64,000 nucleotides of DNA from an uncultured Hyphomicrobiales bacterium (lineage in GTDB: Bacteria > Pseudomonadota > Alphaproteobacteria > Rhizobiales > Beijerinckiaceae), in assembly GCA_903824185.1 (NCBI GenBank), contig CAIJVU010000036.1, forward strand, positions 1 through 64,000, read 5' to 3'. The notes under the pieces were generated by a model. That model made no database searches. It was not told the DNA's origin and was given only the letters and a program-made list of their open reading frames with translations. Every line of letters starts with the position of its first letter. Within the stretch, counting starts at the first letter, position 1. The position numbers and the translations under genes are program-made. Positions 28,114-37,456 of this stretch are shown in pieces.

Positions 28114-28225
28114 CCTTAATCGCCCAACCACACCTGAAAATGGCATTTTCCTTCTCATTTGACCCCGCGCGCCAAGGCTTTTAAAGATTAAACCCAATCG
28201 AATAAGCGGCGCAGGCGGTAAAACC

Positions 28226-29341
28226 ATGTCACACAATACCTTTGGTCATTTGTTTCGCGTGACCACCTTCGGAGAAAGCCATGGCCCGGCTTTGGGCTGT
28301 GTTGTGGATGGCTGCCCGCCCGGTCTGGCTTTGACTCAGGCCGATATTCAGGCCGAACTCGACCGCCGCAAGCCGGGCCAATCGCGTTTTACCACCCAAC
28401 GCCGCGAGCCCGATCAGGCCGAAATTCTCTCGGGCGTGATGCCGGATGGCGATGGCTATGTGACCACCGGTACCCCGATTACCATTAAAATCGACAATAC
28501 CGACCAAAGATCCAAGGATTACGGCGATATTGCCGCAAGCTATCGCCCCGGCCATGCCGATTTTACCTATGACGCCAAATATGGTGTGCGCGATTATCGC
28601 GGCGGCGGACGCTCGTCTGCCCGCGAAACCGCCTCCCGCGTGGCCGCGGGCGCCATTGCGCGCAAGGTCATCCCCGAGATCCGGATTCGTGCTGCCCTTG
28701 TCCAGATGGGCCCGCATGCCGTGGACCGCAGCCGCTGGGACTGGGAGGAAGTTGGCCGCAATGATTTCTTCTGTCCCGATTCGGCCATGGCCGCCTTTTA
28801 TGCCGATTATCTTGATGGCATCCGCAAATCCGGCTCCTCCATCGGGGCGATTATCGAGGTTGTTGCCGAAAACGTCCCCGCAGGATGGGGCGCGCCTGTC
28901 TATGGCAAGCTGGATTCCGATCTCGCGGCCGCCATGATGTCCATCAATGCGGTCAAAGGGGTTGAGATCGGCGACGGGTTTGCAGCAGCCAGCCTGTCCG
29001 GCGAAGACAATGCTGATGCCATGCGCACATCCGATACCGACCACCCGCATTTTCTATCCAATCATGCCGGTGGAATTTTGGGCGGAATTTCCACCGGCCA
29101 ACCCCTTGTGGTGCGGTTTGCGGTGAAGCCAACCTCCTCCATTCTCACCCCGCGCCCAAGCGTTGACAAATTTGGCCGCGATGTCGATGTCATGACCAAA
29201 GGCCGGCATGATCCCTGTGTCGGGATCAGGGCCGTTCCGGTCGCCGAAGCCATGATGGCCTGCGTGCTGGCGGATCATAAATTGCGTCACCGCGGGCAGG
29301 TCGGGGCCTCGTCTTTCTGGCCTTTTCCCTTGACCAATTGA
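28226..29341 (+). CDS. aroC: Chorismate synthase
   Basis: Converts EPSP to chorismate with reduced FMN, the end of the shikimate pathway. Length 371 is usual. Signatures are present: [20 protein letters not shown] at the N-terminus, [16 protein letters not shown] around residue 130, and the C-terminal motif [18 protein letters not shown]. The preceding 486-base gap is filled with repeats and no strong ribosome site is seen. The RibBA-type gene follows on the same strand, an order common in alphaproteobacteria. Confidence 0.97.
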   Translation: MSHNTFGHLFRVTTFGESHGPALGCVVDGCPPGLALTQADIQAELDRRKPGQSRFTTQRREPDQAEILSGVMPDGDGYVTTGTPITIKIDNTDQRSKDYGDIAASYRPGHADFTYDAKYGVRDYRGGGRSSARETASRVAAGAIARKVIPEIRIRAALVQMGPHAVDRSRWDWEEVGRNDFFCPDSAMAAFYADYLDGIRKSGSSIGAIIEVVAENVPAGWGAPVYGKLDSDLAAAMMSINAVKGVEIGDGFAAASLSGEDNADAMRTSDTDHPHFLSNHAGGILGGISTGQPLVVRFAVKPTSSILTPRPSVDKFGRDVDVMTKGRHDPCVGIRAVPVAEAMMACVLADHKLRHRGQVGASSFWPFPLTN

Positions 29342-29421
29342 TGCAAACATTCCATTGGAACGCCAACACCTGATGACATTCTTTCCCGGACCGACACATT
29401 CGCAATGGAAGGCTGCAAGCC

Positions 29422-30492
29422 GTGCTGAATAAAGTAACAGAAGCCATCGAGGCCATCGCACGTGGTGAACTGGTCATTGTAACCGATGATGACGACCGTG
29501 AAAATGAAGGCGATTTGATTTGCGCGGCCTCGCTGTGCACGCCCGATAAAATGGCGTTTATTATCCGTAATACCTGCGGGATCGTCTGCGCGCCGGTGAC
29601 AGCAGAAGACGCGCGCCGCTTGCATCTCAACCCTATGGTGGCGGTCAATGACGCACCATTGGGGACAGCCTTCACGGTGACTGTTGATGTCAAACATGGC
29701 CTGACAACCGGCATTTCTGCCGAACAACGCTCCAATACCGTCCGCGCTCTCGCCAATGGCAATATGGGCGCCACAGATTTTGTCAGACCCGGACATGTGT
29801 TTCCGCTGGTCGCCCGTGATGGCGGCGTGTTGATGCGTTCGGGCCATACCGAGGCGGCGGTTGATCTCTGCCGTTTGGCAGGCCTACCACCGGTCGGTGT
29901 CATTTGCGAATTGGCCAATGATGACGGCACTGTGATGAAGGGCGAGCAAATCGACAGCTTCGCGCAAAAACATTCCTTGGTGCGGATCTCGGTGGCCGAT
30001 CTGATCGCTTATCGCCAGCAACGCGAAAACCTCGTAGAGCGTGTTTCGACGTTTCCGGTCATGACTGAAATCGGTGAATTGACCGGCCACGCCTATGTCA
30101 CCCCCTTTGATAGCGTCAACCATTTTGCCTTTGTCTATGGCCGTATCGGCGATGGCGAGGCCATGACCACGCGCCTGCATCGTGCCAATGTCTTGGCTGA
30201 CACATTCGGGGGCGGCCATGACATCAAGGCTGCCCTGCACCGCTTCAAGGATGAAGGGCGCGGCGTGCTCGTCTATCTGCGCGATGGCTCGGCCGGCGTG
30301 CCGCTGCAGCCGCTGGAAGTGCATGAAGGTGCGGATGAACAACGCGCGCGGCAATGGCGCGAAGTCGGGCTTGGAGCGCAGATTTTACGCGATCTGGGCG
30401 TGCGCTCGATCATCAATCTCTCATCGCGTGCCCGCGCTTATGTCGGCCTTGCAGGCTTTGGCATCGAAATCAAAGAAACCAAACCGCTCTGA
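29422..30492 (+). CDS. ribB: Dihydroxybutanone phosphate synthase with degenerate GTP cyclohydrolase II domain (RibBX-like)
   Basis: The N-terminal 200 residues are an intact 3,4-dihydroxy-2-butanone 4-phosphate synthase (riboflavin pathway), with TDDDDRENEGDL, TCGIVCAP and the RSGHTEAAVDL motif. The C-terminal half aligns with GTP cyclohydrolase II, but the zinc-binding region normally written as EC...RCDCG reads GDGEAMTTRLHR and FGGGHDIKAAL, so all three cysteines are missing. It should therefore lack cyclohydrolase activity, as described for RibBX proteins. The start is GTG with GGAAGG upstream. A separate ribA must exist elsewhere. Confidence 0.92.
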   Translation: MLNKVTEAIEAIARGELVIVTDDDDRENEGDLICAASLCTPDKMAFIIRNTCGIVCAPVTAEDARRLHLNPMVAVNDAPLGTAFTVTVDVKHGLTTGISAEQRSNTVRALANGNMGATDFVRPGHVFPLVARDGGVLMRSGHTEAAVDLCRLAGLPPVGVICELANDDGTVMKGEQIDSFAQKHSLVRISVADLIAYRQQRENLVERVSTFPVMTEIGELTGHAYVTPFDSVNHFAFVYGRIGDGEAMTTRLHRANVLADTFGGGHDIKAALHRFKDEGRGVLVYLRDGSAGVPLQPLEVHEGADEQRARQWREVGLGAQILRDLGVRSIINLSSRARAYVGLAGFGIEIKETKPL

Positions 30493-30539
30493 GCGGTCAA
30501 TCCCATCAACAAACAATTCTGTTTCAGGTTTGAAGTCAC

Positions 30540-31469
30540 TTAACCGCGCATCAGGGTCATGACATGGGCGGCGACGGATTTTGACAGACCTTCGAGATCG
30601 TAGCCACCTTCCAGCACGGAAACGATCCGCCCCTTGCAGGCCTTGTCGGCAATGGCCATCAGTTTCGATGTCGCCCAAGCAAAATCGGTCTCGTCCAGAT
30701 TGAGATTGGCAAGCGGATCGCGATGATGGGCATCAAAGCCCGCCGAAATCAAAATCAGATCGGGACTGAAATCGGTGACACGCGGCAGGATGACACTGTC
30801 CATGGCTTCGCGGAAATAATCTGAGCCGTCACCGGCGCGCAGCGGCGCATTGACAATGGTATGATGGGCGCCCTGCTCACTCGTTGCGCCCGTGCCCGGA
30901 TAAAGAGGCATTTCATGGGTCGAGCAATAGAGCACGGACGGATCATTCCAGAAAATATCCTGCGTGCCATTGCCGTGATGGACATCCCAATCAACAATGG
31001 CCACACGCTCGGCACCATATTTCTTCTGGGCATAGCGGGCCGCAATGGCCACATGATTGAAAAAGCAAAAACCCATCGCGGTTGCTTTTTCAGCATGATG
31101 GCCGGGCGGACGGCTCGCACAAAAGGCATTGGATACAAGGCCCGTCATCACTTCATCGACAGCCAGAGTCGCACCACCCACGGTGCGCATGACCGCTTCC
31201 CATGTGCCGGGGGACATCGTGGTATCCCCGTCAAGACGCACAAGCCCTTCGGCCGGACTGGCTTCTTCCAAGGCATGCACATAATCCTCGGGATGGCAGA
31301 GCAGCACATGCGCCAAATCCCCCATCGGCGCCTGTTCACGCGTGAGATGGGCGAACCGCTCATGCTCCAAAATCCGCTCGACCACCTTGATCCGGTCCAC
31401 ACGCTCGGGATGGCCGGGCGGGGTCTCATGGCGGGCATAGGCGGAGTGGTGAACAAGCAAGGTGGTCAT
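30540..31469 (-). CDS. Histone deacetylase family protein (class II, AcuC/AphA-like)
   Basis: Zinc-dependent amidohydrolase acting on acetylated amines or lysines. The 309-residue protein shows RPPGHHAEKATAMGFCFFNHVAIAA (around residue 130, named by motif), the zinc ligands Asp and His in DWDVHHGNGTQ and the third Asp in AGFDAHHRDPL, plus LEGGYDLEGL near the end. ATG 31469 with AAGGAA upstream is chosen over a TTG at 31475. Location after aroC and ribB is common in this class; the physiological substrate is unknown. Confidence 0.92.
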   Translation of the reverse strand: MTTLLVHHSAYARHETPPGHPERVDRIKVVERILEHERFAHLTREQAPMGDLAHVLLCHPEDYVHALEEASPAEGLVRLDGDTTMSPGTWEAVMRTVGGATLAVDEVMTGLVSNAFCASRPPGHHAEKATAMGFCFFNHVAIAARYAQKKYGAERVAIVDWDVHHGNGTQDIFWNDPSVLYCSTHEMPLYPGTGATSEQGAHHTIVNAPLRAGDGSDYFREAMDSVILPRVTDFSPDLILISAGFDAHHRDPLANLNLDETDFAWATSKLMAIADKACKGRIVSVLEGGYDLEGLSKSVAAHVMTLMRG

Positions 31470-31529
31470 GGGCAATTTCCTTGTGGCCAGCCGGATGTTT
31501 TCAAGACCGCGCGACCGGTCATCATCGGA

Positions 31530-32120
31530 TCAGTTCGTCCGGACATGAGCATAAATCCGTTGCGGCGGAATGAACAACACAATTTCATCGCCTGCTGCAA
31601 TCCGGCCCTCTTTTTCGACATAGGCCACAAGGCCGCGTTTGTTCTTGGCTTTTTTGGGAAAATCAAGACCATGGCCGGGATAATGCCGCTCGATGATCTC
31701 GGCGGGAAAACGGCACGGTGCATTTTCAAGATCGATAATCAAGCTCGCGCCGGAGGAAAACATCAAACGGGTCGAGGGGGGCAAAAGCGTCAGATCAGGG
31801 ATGCCCTTGGTGACCAGATTGGCGCCAAGCCACATCGGATCAAGCGCCGGAACGTCCAAGGCCGCGGCAATAACGGCAAGCTCTTCTTGAGAGACGAGTG
31901 AGACCTGCCGATTATTCATGACAGGCGTGCCGCGCTGATATTGTTTGAGCATGCGGCTGTCGGAGGGACGGATGCGCGAGGCATGGCAATCGCCGACAAT
32001 CCCATCAAAATTAAGATCAAGATGCGGTTGGGCCTGTTTTTCCAAACCCGTTTCCCGCAGAGGGCTCGCGTAGCAAGCGATCACCTGCCCCGTCCAGTTC
32101 AGTTTTTCCAAAATAGCCAT
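31530..32120 (-). CDS. MOSC domain protein
   Basis: A 196-residue protein of the molybdenum cofactor sulfurase C-terminal (MOSC) superfamily. GIVGDCHA, RQVSLVSQEEL, LGANLVTKGI and the conserved cysteine in IDLENAPCRFP (around residue 125) support this. Members bind a sulfur-carrying Moco or hydroxylamine-type substrates. ATG 32120 begins the family alignment; an upstream start at 32270 is unsupported. A role alongside mog in this genome is possible but not shown. Confidence 0.88.
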   Translation of the reverse strand: MAILEKLNWTGQVIACYASPLRETGLEKQAQPHLDLNFDGIVGDCHASRIRPSDSRMLKQYQRGTPVMNNRQVSLVSQEELAVIAAALDVPALDPMWLGANLVTKGIPDLTLLPPSTRLMFSSGASLIIDLENAPCRFPAEIIERHYPGHGLDFPKKAKNKRGLVAYVEKEGRIAAGDEIVLFIPPQRIYAHVRTN

Positions 32121-32236
32121 GAAGTGCGCCACCCGTCTCTTGAGATATGGAGGATCTTTATCGCAAGAGACGGGGGCCAACACAACAGCCGGATGGGGAC
32201 GGCTGTATCTCGGATGGACCTGAGCGGAGGCCGCTC

Positions 32237-32434
32237 TTAGTCGGTTTGCCGGTCCACATCCCTCAGGCAAGGCGGCAAGGGATGCGCGGGCTTGTCTTGA
32301 TGAACCTGCGCTTTCGCCTTCAGGGCTTCAGCAGCCGCTGCAATTGCGGCCATCCGGATCGCGCCGTGATGCAGGGTCTGGGAGGATGGGGTCGAGGTGT
32401 CCTTTTTCGGGGTACCGGAAACAGTCTTGGGCAT
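32237..32434 (-). CDS. Hypothetical small Ala/Lys-rich protein (65 residues)
   Basis: I do not recognise this. A 65-residue frame begins MPKTVSGTPKKDTST, has an Ala-rich helix (IAAAAEALKAKAQ) and ends CLRDVDRQTD. No clear ribosome site is visible before the ATG. It fills most of the gap between the MOSC gene and the amidase, but may be chance. Confidence 0.3.
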   Translation of the reverse strand: MPKTVSGTPKKDTSTPSSQTLHHGAIRMAAIAAAAEALKAKAQVHQDKPAHPLPPCLRDVDRQTD

Positions 32435-32668
32435 GGCAGTTCAACTTTTGATTTTTGTGGGGCCTCTTTCGAAGCATTTTCCACACTATGCCGTCTTAAC
32501 CTTAACAGCCCATGAACAAAGCAAAGCCAGCAACAGATTTTGCCAAAAAATTGCAAAACACCCGCAATCAGACAGAACCTGATATTGGGGCTTGCCGCGC
32601 GGTTTTCTGCGGTTAGTCTAGGGGCATTATGGGGGAGCGGTTTCCCTCATCAAATCGGGATGTCGCGT

Positions 32669-34099
32669 ATGGCCAATGATCCGAGTTTAATTGCGCTGTC
32701 AGCGCATGAAATTGTCGACTTGCTCAGAATCGGGGCTGTGACCCCGCTGGATCTGCTCGACACGCTGGAAGCCCGCATTGCCAAAGTCGACCCTGCGTTG
32801 AACGCCTTGCCGACCTTGTGCTTCGAGCGCGCCCATATGCATGCGCGCGAATTGATGAAGCGGCCACCTGTCGAGCGCGGCCATCTCGCTGGCCTGCCCA
32901 TCCCGATCAAAGACCTCACCGAGGTTGCGGCGGTTCGCACCACCTATGGATCACCGATTTTCAAAGACCATGTGCCGCTGCATTCGGATGTGTTGGTCGA
33001 GACCATCGAGGATGAGGGCGGGATCATTTACGCCAAATCCAATACACCGGAATTCGGTGCCGGTGCCAATACATTCAATGAAGTGTTCGGCATGACCCGC
33101 AATCCTTGGAATACCAGCCTGTCAGCTGCTGGCTCGTCGGGCGGGGCTGCCGCGGCGCTGGCCTCGGGCATGGCATGGCTGGCGCATGGGTCGGATATGG
33201 GCGGATCACTGCGCAATCCCGCGAGCTTCTGCGGTGTGGTTGGTTTGCGGCCAAGCCCCGGTCGTGTCGCCACCGATCCCGGCAATAAAGTCGACCGGCT
33301 TTTGAGCGTGGAAGGACCGATGGGTCGCAGCGTGGAAGATGTCGCCTTGCTGTTTGATGCCATGCTGGGCGAAAGCCCGAAAGATCCGGTTTCGCTTCCT
33401 CGCCCCGCCGGGGAAAGCTATGTGCAATATGCGCGTTCAGGCTGGGTGCCGGAAAAAATCGCTTATTCGGACGACCTTGGCATCACACCGGTGGATCCCG
33501 AAGTGGCCGCCATCTGCCGCAAAGCGGCCTACAAGCTGCAAGACGCCGGTGTTGTCGTGGTTGATGCCCATCCCGACCTCAAAGAGGCCCATGATTGTTT
33601 TGGTGTCTTGCGGGCCATGAGCTTTGCCACCTCCCATGCCGAGAAACTCGCCAAGCATCGTGATTTGCTCAAGCCAGACGTGGTGTGGAATATCGAGAAA
33701 GGCTTGCAGCTATCGATGCATGATGTGGTGCGCGCGGAAGCGCAGCGGGCCGAAATGATCCGCCGCACCAATGAATTTTTCGATGACTATGATTTGCTGC
33801 TCTGCCCTGCAACGATCGTGGCGGCTTTTCCGGTCGAGCAACGCTATCTTGAAAGCTGCAATGGCCATACCTTCGCCAATTATGTCGAATGGCTGGGGAT
33901 CGTCTATGCCATCACGCTGACAACCGCCCCTGCTTTATCATTGCCTTGCGGCATGACCAAAGACGGGCGTCCGGTCGGTTTGCAAATTGTCGCGCGACCC
34001 CGCCGCGAATGGAAATTGCTGGCAGGGGCTAAATTGCTGGAAACCCTGCTCGGGCATCTCTGCAAAACACCGATTGATCCCAACATCACGCATCGGTGA
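32669..34099 (+). CDS. Amidase (amidase signature family)
   Basis: Hydrolyses an amide bond; related to the GatA subunit. The Ser-cisSer-Lys triad is visible: Lys in LPIPIKDLTE (around residue 80), cis-Ser in SAAGSSGGAAAALASG (around 155) and nucleophile Ser in GSDMGGSLRNPASFCG (around 180). The C-terminus has PALSLPCGMTKDGRPVGLQIVA. Length is about 476. Start is uncertain: ATG 32669 has weak GGGA eight bases upstream, ATG 32660 is a close alternative. No gatB or gatC is adjacent, so this is more likely a catabolic amidase than Glu-tRNA amidotransferase. Confidence 0.88.
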   Translation: MANDPSLIALSAHEIVDLLRIGAVTPLDLLDTLEARIAKVDPALNALPTLCFERAHMHARELMKRPPVERGHLAGLPIPIKDLTEVAAVRTTYGSPIFKDHVPLHSDVLVETIEDEGGIIYAKSNTPEFGAGANTFNEVFGMTRNPWNTSLSAAGSSGGAAAALASGMAWLAHGSDMGGSLRNPASFCGVVGLRPSPGRVATDPGNKVDRLLSVEGPMGRSVEDVALLFDAMLGESPKDPVSLPRPAGESYVQYARSGWVPEKIAYSDDLGITPVDPEVAAICRKAAYKLQDAGVVVVDAHPDLKEAHDCFGVLRAMSFATSHAEKLAKHRDLLKPDVVWNIEKGLQLSMHDVVRAEAQRAEMIRRTNEFFDDYDLLLCPATIVAAFPVEQRYLESCNGHTFANYVEWLGIVYAITLTTAPALSLPCGMTKDGRPVGLQIVARPRREWKLLAGAKLLETLLGHLCKTPIDPNITHR

Positions 34100-34115
34100 G
34101 CATCAAACCTGAATT

Positions 34116-34146
34116 AAAAAAAACGGGGCCGAAAGCCCCGTTTTTT
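34116..34146. terminator. Bidirectional terminator between amidase and bioY
   Basis: Eight As, stem CGGGGC/GCCCCG with five-base loop, six Ts, between two convergent genes. Confidence 0.93.
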
Positions 34147-34168
34147 GTGTCTAAAAAGCAAGAACCGT

Positions 34169-34762
34169 TTATGAGAGACGCGACCAGAGATCAGCGCCTT
34201 TTTGCAACACGGTGCCCAGCGCGATTTTAACCGCCGTTGACGGCAGGAACGGCAGCACGCCCAAAAGCCATGCTTTGTCATAGCCGATCAACAGGCCCAG
34301 ATAGGCATAGCCCGAAACAAACATCAGAGCATGACCCACCAGCATCAAAGCCAGCAAAGATGGCAGGCTGCGGGCCATGCCACGATCCGCCATGGCACCC
34401 GTGACAACGGCTGCAATCAAAAATCCGAAAAGGTAACCGCCTGTTGGTCCCATCATATAAGCAAGACCGACACCGCGCTCAGGCGTATCGGCGAAAACCG
34501 GCAGGCCCAAAGCGCCTTCCAGCAGATAGCCCAACACCACTGCAGCCCCCATGCGCAAACCGCATGACGCACTGATCATCAAGACCACCATGGTCTGCAT
34601 GGTCATGGGTACGGGATAAAAGGGCACTTTGACTTTGGCCGACAAGGTGAGCAGCAAGGTGCCAAACAGCGCAAGACAAACCGTGCGCAGCAAGCGTCCC
34701 TGTTGGGACTCAATGGGCCACATACGATCAACAATGGTCAGTGAAGCGGTTTTGGAGCTCAT
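34169..34762 (-). CDS. bioY: Biotin transporter BioY
   Basis: The membrane substrate-binding (S) component of an energy-coupling-factor biotin transporter. The 197-residue protein has six hydrophobic segments, the motif KVPFYPVPMTMQTM and MGPTGGYLFGFL, hallmarks of BioY. ATG 34762 is preferred to 34768 because AAGGG is eight bases before it. No bioM or bioN is seen next to it, so it may work alone or with distant partners. Confidence 0.93.
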   Translation of the reverse strand: MSSKTASLTIVDRMWPIESQQGRLLRTVCLALFGTLLLTLSAKVKVPFYPVPMTMQTMVVLMISASCGLRMGAAVVLGYLLEGALGLPVFADTPERGVGLAYMMGPTGGYLFGFLIAAVVTGAMADRGMARSLPSLLALMLVGHALMFVSGYAYLGLLIGYDKAWLLGVLPFLPSTAVKIALGTVLQKGADLWSRLS

Positions 34763-34983
34763 CAACATCGCCCTTATAATGGTGCCATAAACGAAAACAT
34801 CGAAAACGATCTATCCATCCGTGCCAGACCGCAAGGCCCGCACATCCGGATCATGAGGATTTTTCTAGACCAAATGTTCGGCTTTGCCTAGGGTCAGACC
34901 CCTTAGTTCCTTGGAATGAGATCAAGACGTCGTCAAAGATCCGATGAACGCTTGAACCCAAGCAAAATACGCGGCTGCGGAGA

Positions 34984-35901
34984 ATGATTGTGAGCGAAAC
35001 ACCCACTTTTGACAAAGATGCTGCACCGCAACCCGAACGGCTTGAGAGCGTCTCCCCTCTCCTGCGCCGCCTTGTCGCCCCCAATGGCGGGCCTTTTACC
35101 GCAACCGGAACCTGCACCTATATTGTCGGCCATGGCAAAGTCAGTGTTGTCGACCCCGGCCCCGATGATCCGGCCCATCTCGAACGGCTGATCACAGCCT
35201 TGGGGCATGAGCGCATCGAACAGATCGTTCTCACCCATACCCATCGCGATCATGCCGATGGGGTGGCACGGCTCAAGGCTTTGACGGGGGCGCGTGTCTA
35301 TGGTTGCGCCCCCCATCATTCGGCCCGCCCGCTGGCGGAGGGGGAAAGCAATCCGCTCGATGCCAGCGCCAATAAAGACTATGCCCCCGATGTCGAGATG
35401 AAAGAAGGCGATGTCATGAGCGGTGCAGACCACCAGCTTGAAGCCGTTTTTACGCCCGGCCATACCGCCAACCATCTGTCTTTTATCATCCGTGAGGAAA
35501 AACGATTGCTGTCTGGCGATCATGTCATGGCGTGGTCCACATCCATCGTGGCCCCGCCCGACGGCTCAATGGGCGATTACATGCGCTCGCTGGAAAAATT
35601 ACTGCCTCTGGAGATGGAGAACTATTGGCCCGGACATGGTGGACCGGTGCGCGAACCCCAACGTTTCGTCAGAGCCTTGATCCATCACCGCCGCATGCGG
35701 GAGGGATCGATCCTGCATCGCATTACCGAAGGGGATCGCTCGATTGCCGATATTGTCACGGCTATCTATCAAAATCTGGACCCGCGCCTCATCCATGCCG
35801 CACGTCTGTCGGTCTTTGCGCATCTTGAAGATCTGGTTGAGCGTGGCAGCGTGCGCTGCGATGGCCCCTTGGCTCTGGATGGACTGTTCATCAAAGCGTG
35901 A
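34984..35901 (+). CDS. Metallo-beta-lactamase fold hydrolase (LACTB2-like)
   Basis: A 305-residue MBL-fold protein. The metal motif HTHRDHADG lies around residue 82, with further ligands in TPGHTANH, SGDHVMAW and YWPGHGG. The C-terminal helical domain after residue 230 (VRALIHHRRMREGSIL) is like that of LACTB2, an endoribonuclease-related group. Substrate is unknown. ATG 34984 leaves only two bases to GGAG; GTG 34990 is equally possible. It converges on the phosphatase gene with a short gap. Confidence 0.87.
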   Translation: MIVSETPTFDKDAAPQPERLESVSPLLRRLVAPNGGPFTATGTCTYIVGHGKVSVVDPGPDDPAHLERLITALGHERIEQIVLTHTHRDHADGVARLKALTGARVYGCAPHHSARPLAEGESNPLDASANKDYAPDVEMKEGDVMSGADHQLEAVFTPGHTANHLSFIIREEKRLLSGDHVMAWSTSIVAPPDGSMGDYMRSLEKLLPLEMENYWPGHGGPVREPQRFVRALIHHRRMREGSILHRITEGDRSIADIVTAIYQNLDPRLIHAARLSVFAHLEDLVERGSVRCDGPLALDGLFIKA

Positions 35902-35918
35902 TCGCGTCGAATTTAAAC

Positions 35919-36515
35919 TCAGACCCAGCGATACTGGCCTTTTTCCAGCACCAAAACGCGGCCCTGCCAAATATCGACTTCGGCCGCCTCATGCGGATCA
36001 ACCTCTGCCAGATCATGCAACAAGACCCGCGCCACACCACCATGGGCGACCACAATCTGGTCCCCCGTCACCGCCTGCAACCAAGGCGCTAGGCGCTGGC
36101 TCAAAAGCTTGTAACTTTCGCCTTCGGGGGGTTCGGTCAACCACTTGTCTTTTTCACGCAAAGCGGCGCGTTGCGGATCACTGTGCCGGACCTCTTTCCA
36201 CGTCAGACCTTCCCAGCGACCAAAGGACAATTCTTTCAAACGCGCATCGCGTTCAAATGCATCCTCGTCGAGTTCGAGCGCACGGCGGGCCAAGCGTGCG
36301 GTTTCAACCGTGCGGGACAAGGGACTGGCCACCCACGGCACAGCCGTCGGATCGATCAGGGTTTTCAGCCTGCGCCCCGCCTCTTCGGCCTGTGCGCGCC
36401 CGAGATCATTCAGCGGAATATCGTGTTGTCCCTGCAACCGGCCTTCGCGGTTCCATGAGGTTTCACCGTGACGAACAAAAAACAGACGCAAACCGCTGAG
36501 GGACACAGAGATCAC
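35919..36515 (-). CDS. Histidine phosphatase family protein
   Basis: A 198-residue branch-1 histidine phosphatase (phosphoglycerate mutase-like). The phosphohistidine motif FFVRHGETSWN is near residue 12, LGRAQAEE and SPLSRTVETA follow, and the second catalytic His is in VVAHGGVARVL. Its ATG overlaps the fabI stop by four bases, so it is translationally coupled to fabI. Substrate unknown. Confidence 0.9.
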   Translation of the reverse strand: MISVSLSGLRLFFVRHGETSWNREGRLQGQHDIPLNDLGRAQAEEAGRRLKTLIDPTAVPWVASPLSRTVETARLARRALELDEDAFERDARLKELSFGRWEGLTWKEVRHSDPQRAALREKDKWLTEPPEGESYKLLSQRLAPWLQAVTGDQIVVAHGGVARVLLHDLAEVDPHEAAEVDIWQGRVLVLEKGQYRWV

Positions 36516-37342
36516 GCCTTATCAAGCGTGATATCGGGTGCATCGGGATTTTTCATGCCAACGACATGATAGCCCGCATCCACATGCAAAATTTCGCCTG
36601 TCATGCCGCGACCCATATCGGACACCAGATAAACGGCGGTATCACCGACTTCCTCGATGGTTACCGTGCGGCGCAAAGGCGCGTTATACTCGTTCCATTT
36701 CAGGATATAGCGGAAGTCGCCAATGCCAGAGGCGGCAAGGGTTTTGATCGGTCCGGCGGAAATGGCATTGATGCGAATATTTTTGGGGCCGAGATCAGCC
36801 GCGAGATAACGCACCGAGGCTTCAAGCGCTGCTTTGGCAACGCCCATCACATTGTAATGAGGCATCCATTTTTCCGCGCCGTAATAAGTGAGGGTCACCA
36901 TCGAGCCCCCCTCTTTCATCAGCTTTTCCGCACGCTGCGCAATCGCAGTAAAGGAATAACAAGAGATCAGCATCGAACGGCTGAAATTATCCGCCGAGGT
37001 GTCGACATAGCGTCCGGTCAACTCGTCCTTGTCCGAGAAGGCGATGCAATGAATGACAAAATCAATCTGCCCCCATGCCTTCTCAATTTCAGAAAAGGCT
37101 GCATCGATGGTCGCGGGATCGGTCACATCACAATGGCCGACAACCAGAGCGCCCAATTCGGCAGCAAGGGGTCGCACCCGCTTTTCCAATGATTCACCCT
37201 GATAGGTAAAAGCCAGTTCCGCCCCCGCATCATGGGCCGCCTTGGCAATGCCCCACGCAATGGAACGATTATTGGCCACACCCAGAACAAGACCGCGTTT
37301 ACCGGCCAGAAGGGTGGATTTTTGTGACTCAGTCGCGCTCAT
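36512..37342 (-). CDS. fabI: Enoyl-[acyl-carrier-protein] reductase (NADH)
   Basis: Last reduction of fatty acid elongation. The 276-residue SDR-fold protein has GLVLGVANNRSIAWGIA at the N-terminus, HCIAFSDK, and the catalytic YGAEKWMPHYNVMGVAK region, where Tyr and Lys are spaced Y-x6-K. RINAISAGPIKTLAASG follows. It lies downstream of dnaJ and overlaps the phosphatase gene, a layout common in alphaproteobacteria. Confidence 0.96.
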   Translation of the reverse strand: MSATESQKSTLLAGKRGLVLGVANNRSIAWGIAKAAHDAGAELAFTYQGESLEKRVRPLAAELGALVVGHCDVTDPATIDAAFSEIEKAWGQIDFVIHCIAFSDKDELTGRYVDTSADNFSRSMLISCYSFTAIAQRAEKLMKEGGSMVTLTYYGAEKWMPHYNVMGVAKAALEASVRYLAADLGPKNIRINAISAGPIKTLAASGIGDFRYILKWNEYNAPLRRTVTIEEVGDTAVYLVSDMGRGMTGEILHVDAGYHVVGMKNPDAPDITLDKA

Positions 37343-37456
37343 CGTCTATCTATCTCGCAAAATTCATTCAGACGGCTACCTATAGAGCCGTAAAGTTAAT
37401 TTTTCTCTTAAACCAAATAGAGGGGTCTCACCACCCCATCTCCACAATAAATGCGC

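Noticed and set aside
34769-34800. A BioR/BirA-like operator upstream of bioY (TTATAATGGTGCCATAA).
   Set aside because: The arms are short and unequal and do not match the known TTAT..ATAA consensus closely enough.
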